The translations under genes were made by a program, and so were the position numbers. 44,989 nt of DNA from a virus, in the IMG/VR virus record IMGVR_UViG_3300027902_000013, positions 1 through 44,989 of that record, one strand, 5' to 3'. This document shows positions 38,885 to 44,989 of the stretch, piece by piece (positions within the stretch are counted from its first letter, which is position 1; each line of letters begins with the position of its first letter). The notes under the pieces are model-generated. The model did not search any database, was not told the origin of the DNA, and saw only the letters and a list, made by a program, of their open reading frames with translations.

Positions 38885-39349
38885 TTAAAATCCTCTAGTT
38901 CGTTTCTGTGGAGATACAACTGTTGTCGGATATGGTGGAGTTGGTGCTGATACTCCTGGATCTCTAACACCAAAAGATCTAGCTTTTTCTTTAGCAGGTC
39001 TTAACCACGGCCTCGGTCTCATCTTAGATGTTCCTAGTTCAAGATAAAGACCATACTTTTTATTAGTTCCAACTCTCACTGTAAAGTAACTTGGATTTGA
39101 TGAAGAAGGTTCACCAACTATATCTACTCTTCCTCCACGATCACCAAGTCCACTCCAAGCTGTTGATATTGACGATTGTAATGCTTTTGTTTGAGTGTAT
39201 GGTGGACTTCCCGGAGGACTATGTTTTCCTTTACCTTCTTTCATACTTAGTTTAGCATCTCGTTCTATTGAATAACCTATATTCTTTACTCTGGTCTTAG
39301 CTGGTTCAAGAACTTTTTCTCCAGCTTGTGGAAACCATTCTGATCTCAT
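38885..39349 (-). CDS. HK97 gp10-like head-tail completion protein
   Basis: The 154-aa protein has SPPGSPPYTQTKALQSSIST, a short strand FTVRVGTNKKYGLYLELGTS and the diagnostic KMRPRPWLRPAKEKA. The LELGTSKM-RPWLRPA block defines the gp10/lambda Z-like family. It overlaps the upstream gene's stop (ATGA). Its role is to complete the neck-tail joint. Confidence 0.85.
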   Translation of the reverse strand: MRSEWFPQAGEKVLEPAKTRVKNIGYSIERDAKLSMKEGKGKHSPPGSPPYTQTKALQSSISTAWSGLGDRGGRVDIVGEPSSSNPSYFTVRVGTNKKYGLYLELGTSKMRPRPWLRPAKEKARSFGVRDPGVSAPTPPYPTTVVSPQKRTRGF

Positions 39350-39693
39350 TATGTTACCTTCTGTCTAATTGTTAAGTCAAACAAGTACATCTTACGATTG
39401 AACGGACTATCAACTACCATGATATCATAAATATCGTTTGTTTTCTCATTTAAGAATCTATCTTTTTCTGTTGGGACAACATCTGTAAAAAAATAAGAAT
39501 AAAATCTATGAGTTATAGTAACTGTTTGTTTGTCTCTTACAACAGTTTTATTCCCTTTCGCTGATGTAAGTACTCCCTTGACAGTCTTTTTAGCAATCCA
39601 AGACCTAGTTTGTCCACCCATGTTGTCGGATACGTCCCGATATTGTTCAAGCGTAAGTCTACTTTTAGGTCCTATCACTTGTGCTGTCTCCAC
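39349..39693 (-). CDS. Head closure / head-tail joining protein
   Basis: The 114-aa protein opens METAQVIGPKSRLTLEQYRD. It has DNMGGQTRSWIAKKTVKGVL and a strand block DKQTVTITHRFYSYF, ending RKMYLFDLTIRQK. This is the SPP1 gp16/HK97 gp9-like plan (PF05521 type). It lies between the adaptor and the gp10-like gene. Confidence 0.8.
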   Translation of the reverse strand: METAQVIGPKSRLTLEQYRDVSDNMGGQTRSWIAKKTVKGVLTSAKGNKTVVRDKQTVTITHRFYSYFFTDVVPTEKDRFLNEKTNDIYDIMVVDSPFNRKMYLFDLTIRQKVT

Positions 39694-39710
39694 ATTATCT
39701 ATCCTCTATT

Positions 39711-40556
39711 TTACCACAAAGTGTGACGAGTGTATTTGTCAAGTATCAGTTTAGCATCCAACGGAATATCAGTTTGAAAAGTCATCTTAATTCCCTCTAG
39801 AGAGTAGTCTGTGACAGAATATGATTCTTCATCTTTCTTCTGATAGTAGTGTTTGACAAGAATCTTAATTGCTAATTTCAAATCTTCGGGAACAGCTGTT
39901 GAATCGTATCCGCTAGTATAATCACAGAAGATGTTATTATGTCCTCTTGGAAATCCTCCGCTACGATATACTTGTCCTTTTTCTGGATAAACTTCGAACT
40001 GCCACTCGGGTTCATAAGGAATTGCAAGTGTTACTTGGTTTCTGTCTCTAGCATTCCAACCAAAGATAGGAATAAGATCATCTGATCTATAACTATTCAA
40101 ATATGTATCTGTGCTATCAGCCTGCCACCCATTTCCAATTCCGTTGATAGCTGTGACCATATCACCAATAGTTAAAACTGAAGTAGAATCTGGAGCGAAC
40201 AAGATTTTATTTTCTATCCCATCTTTGTATAGATATACATAAGTGTCAGTTACAGATACAGATGCGATAGTTGGTTTAGAGGTATTATATACATTTATAC
40301 AATCTTGGATACTGATGCATAATCTCAAGAAGTTTATAATCGGCCAGTTTCTTAAATTCAAAATAGTTTGTGGCGGTCCTTCTCCATCGTATCTATCTAG
40401 TCTCCAGAATTTCTTGTAAAAAGTTCTTTTACAATACACATTCTGTACTATCTCTTCTATAGAATCTCTTAGATTAGCTATGATTGGATAAGCTGAATCT
40501 GAATCATCTTCTCCTAAGAATGCATAGATTTCATCATCACTAACAAGTGTTGTCAT
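39711..40556 (-). CDS. Head-tail adaptor (gp6-like)
   Basis: The 281-aa protein begins with a helical gp6-like segment (SDDEIYAFLGEDDSDSAYPI, IEEIVQNVYCKRTF). It contains a longer beta-rich insert in the middle (about 95-220, SVSVTDTYVYLYKDGI), then returns to helix (EDLKLAIKILVKHYYQKKDE). The insert is unusual, as simple gp6 adaptors are about 100-200 aa. It binds the portal in the neck. Confidence 0.75.
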   Translation of the reverse strand: MTTLVSDDEIYAFLGEDDSDSAYPIIANLRDSIEEIVQNVYCKRTFYKKFWRLDRYDGEGPPQTILNLRNWPIINFLRLCISIQDCINVYNTSKPTIASVSVTDTYVYLYKDGIENKILFAPDSTSVLTIGDMVTAINGIGNGWQADSTDTYLNSYRSDDLIPIFGWNARDRNQVTLAIPYEPEWQFEVYPEKGQVYRSGGFPRGHNNIFCDYTSGYDSTAVPEDLKLAIKILVKHYYQKKDEESYSVTDYSLEGIKMTFQTDIPLDAKLILDKYTRHTLW

Positions 40557-40559
40557 TGG

Positions 40560-40841
40560 TTATCCCTCTATAATCCGAATCTTAAGCTTTTCGTTTATTC
40601 TATCATCAGCAGCCGTATCAATTTCAAAAAATAAGTTATAAACACCTCCCAACACTCCACCACCTATCTGAACGTATATAAAAGGACTGTTAATTACTGG
40701 AGAAGCTATAACTATCGCAGTAGAATCACAAGTAATACCAACAGATGAGATTGAGTCTGCCGTAGCTAAACTGTCACTTTCATCTATAGTAATCGTACGA
40801 ACGTCTGAGACGGGCTTGTTCCATACGTTAGGCGTAAGCAT
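40560..40841 (-). CDS. 93-aa hypothetical structural protein
   Basis: The protein is beta-rich with SDVRTITIDESDSLATADSI, SSVGITCDSTAIVIASP and FFEIDTAADDRINEKLKIRI. The pattern 'V-T-IT... DE-L-I-I' is seen in small phage structural proteins near the head-tail genes. No name. It sits four bases from the adaptor start. Confidence 0.6.
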   Translation of the reverse strand: MLTPNVWNKPVSDVRTITIDESDSLATADSISSVGITCDSTAIVIASPVINSPFIYVQIGGGVLGGVYNLFFEIDTAADDRINEKLKIRIIEG

Positions 40842-40858
40842 ATTATATACCTCTCCAT

Positions 40859-41107
40859 TCAGCAGTCGTGTTCTTTAACTCCATAGAAAATGGGCTGTCC
40901 AGTTCCTTTGAATATAAGACCAGGTCCACTTACAAAAGTTTTTCCTTGAGTACAGAGAAAATCTCCCCAAGGTTCTTCATCAAATACAACAACATCTTCT
41001 AAAATCGATAGATCTCTTTCTACAGACTTTTGAAATACTGGTTGAGCTTTGAATACTAAATTTTGTTCTCCAAAGAACGTTAGTTTGGGTTCTGATTTGA
41101 ATAACAT
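40859..41107 (-). CDS. 82-aa hypothetical protein
   Basis: The protein begins MLFKSEPKLTFFGEQNLVFK and has two loose repeats of strand-turn units (PKLTFFGEQ, PGLIFKGTGQ). It ends in EHDC. No family. It probably goes with the accessory virion proteins around it. The SD is GGAGATG. Confidence 0.5.
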   Translation of the reverse strand: MLFKSEPKLTFFGEQNLVFKAQPVFQKSVERDLSILEDVVVFDEEPWGDFLCTQGKTFVSGPGLIFKGTGQPIFYGVKEHDC

Positions 41108-41116
41108 CTCATCTCC

Positions 41117-41797
41117 TTAATTTATACAAACTCCACCAACGTGACTTTCTGAAGCGTTTGCTAAACTATTAACTTTTAAGATACTAGTTCTAGAAACTCC
41201 AGCTACTTTAGCTAATGGGATAGTAAATATTACAACTACTTTTCCAGCAGCACCATCTCCACCAGGTAGAGGACTACCACTAGAATAAGTAGCTCCACTA
41301 CCACCGCCACCAGCACCTGAATTAGCAGTTAGAGCAGAACCACCACCATAATATGGAGGCGCTCCGATTCCACCAGAACCAGTTACTGGTCCAGCACCAC
41401 CATTTCCACCAGTTCCACCACTTTGAGGTAAACCTGCATTTCCCGCTGGAGAACCAGCTCCACCTTGAGCACCAGTCATAATACCACTACCGCCACCAGT
41501 AGCTACAACAGTAGGAGTTTTGAATCTAGATGTATATCCACTTTGTCCATCTGATCCATATCCTCCGCCACCTACTGCACCAACTACATACGCAACGTTA
41601 GATCTTGGAGTTACTACAACAGCAGTATCTTGTTTATATCCACCACCGCCACCCCCTCCACCTCCAGTAGATTGGGTTTTTGCAGCTCCTCCTCCGCCAC
41701 CTCCGCCACCAGTAACTTGTGCAGTGCAGAGAACTACTCCACCAGGACATTTCCAGTTTCCACTTCCTGATGTATATGTTGTTGTTTTTGTAGCCAT
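41117..41797 (-). CDS. Glycine-rich domain protein, fibre or decoration-like
   Basis: The 226-aa protein has TYTSGSGNWKCPGGVVLCTA followed by long Gly-rich tracts and a final VVVIFTIPLAK. This matches the Gly-rich domain often found at the tips of phage tail fibres and as virion decorations. The reverse strand has a Pro-rich frame, but it is only the shadow of the Gly codons. ATG overlaps the CxxC gene. Confidence 0.75.
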   Translation of the reverse strand: MATKTTTYTSGSGNWKCPGGVVLCTAQVTGGGGGGGGAAKTQSTGGGGGGGGGYKQDTAVVVTPRSNVAYVVGAVGGGGYGSDGQSGYTSRFKTPTVVATGGGSGIMTGAQGGAGSPAGNAGLPQSGGTGGNGGAGPVTGSGGIGAPPYYGGGSALTANSGAGGGGSGATYSSGSPLPGGDGAAGKVVVIFTIPLAKVAGVSRTSILKVNSLANASESHVGGVCIN

Positions 41798-42060
41798 TAT
41801 AGTGTTCCTAATCTTTTAGAAAACTCATAAAGTTTTTTATTTGTAAATTCGTTAAAGCACTGTTCGTCATGTAAGAAGAACTTGTAATTTTGTTTTAATA
41901 CTTCTAACTCCAAACCTTCTTTACTAAAGTTATTATCGTATTCAGTATCAAGTCTAAACTCTTCTGGATATTCTATAATTCTTAAACAGTAAACTTTTTT
42001 AGAAGATTCTTCATCAGAAGTATCTATATTTAGTTGACAGTTATCACAAGTAAGTATCAT
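41797..42060 (-). CDS. 87-aa CxxC protein
   Basis: The protein begins MILTCDNCQLNI, with a later Cys in HDEQCFNEFTNKKL. The pattern (CxxC at the N-terminus, then D-x2-C near a C-terminal helix) looks like a small treble-clef zinc protein. It lies between the fibre and the Gly-rich gene. Function unknown. Confidence 0.55.
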   Translation of the reverse strand: MILTCDNCQLNIDTSDEESSKKVYCLRIIEYPEEFRLDTEYDNNFSKEGLELEVLKQNYKFFLHDEQCFNEFTNKKLYEFSKRLGTL

Positions 42061-42071
42061 TTTAGTTCCTC

Positions 42072-44432
42072 TTACACGTGTTCTACTTGAACTAGTTCAG
42101 CTTTAAATAATATTGTTGTAGCAGATAAAGCAACTCCAAGAATCTGAATAACATTATTAGCTGCACTTGGAGCTGTTTGAGTAAGAGTATTTCCGGTAGT
42201 TCCTGTAATAGTAAGATATATCAATCCACCTATCGTCCAGTTCCATGAATCATCTCGAATTATACCACTATATAAGTAAGTTCCAGATGATCCATTACCT
42301 ATTGAAGCTTGTCCAACTATAACTGCAGCGTTAGCATTTGCAATAGCATCAGCTTTAGCTATGTTAGCAGTTCCATCAGACTTAATATAACAAGCGTCTC
42401 CAATATTTTGAGCTTGTGCAGAAGTTAGAGTTATTGTTTGTCCACTAACTGTATGATCAGATCCTGGACTTGTAAGAGTAGCTGCTAGTCCAGAATAACC
42501 CGAGATACCACTATATCCGCTAATTCCTGAGTAACCACTTGTTCCTGCACTTCCTCCAGCACCTGCTGTTCCAGAGTAACCCGAGATTCCACTATAACCA
42601 GAGATTCCAGAGTAACCACTCGTAGAAGTTAGACCAGAGTACCCAGATAATCCAGAGTATCCAGAGATCCCAGAGTAACCACTTATTCCTGAATAACCAC
42701 TAATCCCACTATATCCGCTAGTTCCAGTTAGACCAGAGTAACCGCTAATCCCACTATAACCGGAGATACCTGAGTAGCCAGATATTCCAGAGTAACCACT
42801 AATCCCGCTATATCCAGAACGTCCAGAGTAACCGCTAATTCCTGAGTAACTAGAGTATCCTGAGATTCCACTATATCCACTTGTTCCTGAGTAACCGCTT
42901 GTTCCTTGGGGTCCACTTCCTATTAGTTGAACAGATAGATAGTTCCTATAGTTCGCGGAATTAGCATATCCAGAACTTGGAGCACCCATTCCCATAAGTA
43001 CCCACAACTCTACATAATCAGTAGTTCCATTAAAATATAAAACATCTGAAACTTGTGAAGCTACACCATTAGCAAATCCATAGTTTGTATTTCCGTATGT
43101 AGTTCCTGTAGATTTTAAGTTACCATTTTGGTATAATTGAGCTTCAAAATAATCTCCTTGTTTCCCAGTTCCAATCCCTCCAAATTCAACTCTCGCAAGA
43201 CCATTTACGTAGTAATAACCAGATGTTCCTGGAGTAATTCTTTTATTAACAGTATCACATGTACAACCAACATTAAAATCAACCGTATCTATATTAAACT
43301 TTTCTGGCGTGTCTGAATCTGAAACTGTAAAATTTTGAGTTGCAGTTAAATACATTCTAGCAGCTATATTACCTGGAGCTTGTCCAGAGTAACCTGATAT
43401 TCCTGAGTATCCAGAAGCACCTTGATATCCAGCACCAGCATCATAACCAGAAATACCAGAATATCCACTAGTCCCTACAACCCCTGAATAACCAGACGTA
43501 CCAGTTGTTCCTACGATACCTGAGTATCCTGAGACTCCACTATAACCACTTATTCCAGAATATCCACTAGATCCAGGACTTCCAGATCCATCTATTCCCG
43601 AATAACCAGAGATACCAGAATAAGAACTAAATCCCGAGTATCCTGATGTACCATCTACTCCTTGAATTCCTGAGTAACCACTTGTTCCAATTATCCCACT
43701 ATATCCTGAGATTCCAGAGTAACCTGACGAACCTACAATTCCACTGTATCCTGAAATACCAGAATATCCGCTAGTCCCTATAATACCCGAGTATCCGCTG
43801 ATGCCTGAGTATCCACTAACTCCGCTATACCCAGATGTTCCTGTTATACCTTGAACGCCTGAGTAACCAGATACGCCGTCAGCACCCACACTCCCACTAA
43901 AACCAGAATAACCAGAAGTACCTGCATTTCCTTGTACCCCCGAATAGCCACTTGTTCCTACTAGTCCACTATAACCACTGATACCAGAGTAGCCAGATAC
44001 TCCACTGTATCCAGAAAGTCCGGAGTAACCACTTACACCATCTATTCCTTGTACTCCAGAATAACCACTTGTTCCAACTACTCCAGAATAACCTGAGACT
44101 CCAGAGTATCCCGATGTTCCAACAATACCAGAATATCCACTAACACCATCAACTCCGTAATGTCCAGAATAACCAGACGTTCCAACTATTCCACTATACC
44201 CACTAATTCCTGAGTAACCGCTAGCTCCATCTACTCCATAATGACCACTATATCCAGAGATTCCAGAATAACCCGAACCACCCAAAGACCAACCAGAAGA
44301 AGTACCATAATAAATCATTCCGTCAGCTTTGTTGTACAAAAGTCTAGCTTCATCATCAGAAGTCCACGACGGTAAACTATTAACTTCTTGTAAAATTAGT
44401 TTACCTTTTGAATTTATTCCATAGTATTTCAT
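42072..44432 (-). CDS. Collagen-like fibre with an inserted C1q-like domain
   Basis: The 786-aa protein has, after a 50-residue head (MKYYGINSKGKLILQEVNSL), Gly at every third residue for about 310 residues, in SGYSGISGYSG units with Thr, Val and Asp variants. Residues about 365-500 form a globular C1q/TNF-like domain (FNIDTVDFNVGCTCDT, GYYYVNGLARVEFGG, QLYQNGNLKSTG). A second collagen-like run follows, then a C-terminal head (GLIYLTITGTTGNTLTQTAP, VIQILGVALSA) seen in phage fibres. Unusually there is almost no Pro. It is probably a trimeric surface fibre. Confidence 0.82.
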   Translation of the reverse strand: MKYYGINSKGKLILQEVNSLPSWTSDDEARLLYNKADGMIYYGTSSGWSLGGSGYSGISGYSGHYGVDGASGYSGISGYSGIVGTSGYSGHYGVDGVSGYSGIVGTSGYSGVSGYSGVVGTSGYSGVQGIDGVSGYSGLSGYSGVSGYSGISGYSGLVGTSGYSGVQGNAGTSGYSGFSGSVGADGVSGYSGVQGITGTSGYSGVSGYSGISGYSGIIGTSGYSGISGYSGIVGSSGYSGISGYSGIIGTSGYSGIQGVDGTSGYSGFSSYSGISGYSGIDGSGSPGSSGYSGISGYSGVSGYSGIVGTTGTSGYSGVVGTSGYSGISGYDAGAGYQGASGYSGISGYSGQAPGNIAARMYLTATQNFTVSDSDTPEKFNIDTVDFNVGCTCDTVNKRITPGTSGYYYVNGLARVEFGGIGTGKQGDYFEAQLYQNGNLKSTGTTYGNTNYGFANGVASQVSDVLYFNGTTDYVELWVLMGMGAPSSGYANSANYRNYLSVQLIGSGPQGTSGYSGTSGYSGISGYSSYSGISGYSGRSGYSGISGYSGISGYSGISGYSGISGYSGLTGTSGYSGISGYSGISGYSGISGYSGLSGYSGLTSTSGYSGISGYSGISGYSGTAGAGGSAGTSGYSGISGYSGISGYSGLAATLTSPGSDHTVSGQTITLTSAQAQNIGDACYIKSDGTANIAKADAIANANAAVIVGQASIGNGSSGTYLYSGIIRDDSWNWTIGGLIYLTITGTTGNTLTQTAPSAANNVIQILGVALSATTILFKAELVQVEHV

Positions 44433-44445
44433 TCGTTACTTCCTT

Positions 44446-44989
44446 TTAGATGATACCTGGGTCCTGAAATAGTAAGGGTCCTGACCGTGATTGAACTACT
44501 GGTCCTGTATATGTTATCCGAAGATAGAACATTGATATGTAATCCTCAAAAAGAACACCATACAAATTGCTATCATACACATGAAAATCTGTAGGTAGTA
44601 TATTGTTCCAATCATATATTTGACCAGCTTTAGTACAATCAAAGAAAAAGTCAGTATCCACACCTGTTAGACTTGCGCTATGTGTTCCTGGTGATGCAAG
44701 ATACGGACTAGTAATAACCACTGGAGTTGCAGTATGAGCAGCGCCAGTTGTTTTTGCTCTAATACCGCCTTCTACTTTTGTTATTGCTGACCACAAATGA
44801 GGTACCACTATAGGAACATTCAACGCAACTAAATTGTATGAATAGTATTGATTTACGTTAATTGTTACAGTAGCGTATGTTCCTACATTCCCATCAAATG
44901 CATAATTTACATTAACCCAAGGTACATCACTGGGTCCCGAATGTTGAGCTTGTGTCCCACTATTATATACAAAAGTAACTGTATTAGTA
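44446..44989 (-). CDS. Structural protein, start beyond the right edge
   Basis: The frame is open from the stop at 44446 to the right edge (about 180 codons). A TTG at 44823 is internal and is not the start. The sequence is beta-rich (VNVNYAFDGNVGTYATVTIN, VVPHLWSAITKVEGGIRAKT) and ends SRSGPLLFQDPGII. A jelly-roll-like or carbohydrate-binding virion protein is plausible. It precedes the fibre gene in the leftward operon. Confidence 0.6.
   Translation of the reverse strand, partial: TNTVTFVYNSGTQAQHSGPSDVPWVNVNYAFDGNVGTYATVTINVNQYYSYNLVALNVPIVVPHLWSAITKVEGGIRAKTTGAAHTATPVVITSPYLASPGTHSASLTGVDTDFFFDCTKAGQIYDWNNILPTDFHVYDSNLYGVLFEDYISMFYLRITYTGPVVQSRSGPLLFQDPGII

Noticed and set aside
41520-41819. 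Pro-rich plus-strand frame
   Set aside because: It is the antisense of Gly codons in the glycine-rich domain gene, not an independent protein.

Overview
The window is part of an AT-rich tailed double-stranded DNA phage, very probably a siphovirus. It has a lambda-like tail programme: tail tube, G/GT chaperone with a frameshift site, tape measure, and M, L, K and J tip proteins. It also has HK97-type packaging genes and a two-component spanin pair (inner-membrane protein plus lipoprotein), which points to a diderm (Gram-negative-type) host. No integrase, CRISPR array, rRNA or convincing tRNA was seen. No major capsid, protease, DNA polymerase or endolysin gene could be recognised.

Layout. (1) 1-6912, minus strand: a packaging module read leftwards. 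It holds a 9-codon leader ORF, a ribbon-helix-helix-like protein, a 54-aa protein, a TerS-like protein, an EDxHD homing endonuclease, TerL, a structured leader with an ORF that carries an amber codon at position 3, a zinc ribbon, and a portal protein fused to an ATP-grasp ligase module that runs off the left edge. (2) 6913-8609: a gene-free divergent region with direct repeats, an intrinsic terminator that may end a small RNA, iteron-like repeats, an all-AT tract and a structured element. It is the best candidate for an origin or control region. (3) 8610-20642, plus strand: about 30 mostly small, tightly coupled genes. They include a homeodomain-like HTH protein, a zinc-ribbon protein with a probable sliding-clamp domain, a second homing endonuclease, two Cys-rich CIVKPCCS proteins, three glycosyltransferases, a zincin-like protein and a pyruvoyl-dependent arginine decarboxylase. 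(4) 20643-21077: the convergent junction, with hairpins and a GC-rich structured element. (5) 21078-44989, minus strand: a collagen-like fibre and other accessory structural genes, head-tail connectors, a glycosyltransferase, the tail tube, a third homing endonuclease, G/GT, the tape measure, M-L-K-J, three related fibre-like proteins, holin, cupin, spanins, and finally a lysine-2,3-aminomutase-family radical SAM enzyme.

Working together. The packaging module ends at the left edge with the portal, and the head-tail module begins at the right edge. In a standard late operon the capsid genes lie between them, so the missing capsid block probably sits outside the window, joining the two ends if the genome is circular or circularly permuted. 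The most unusual content is enzymatic: a ligase fused to the portal, an amine-producing decarboxylase, a radical SAM aminomutase and four glycosyltransferases, one of them next to the tail-tube gene. A virion-modification or amino-acid-metabolism programme is a reasonable inference, but nothing here proves it.
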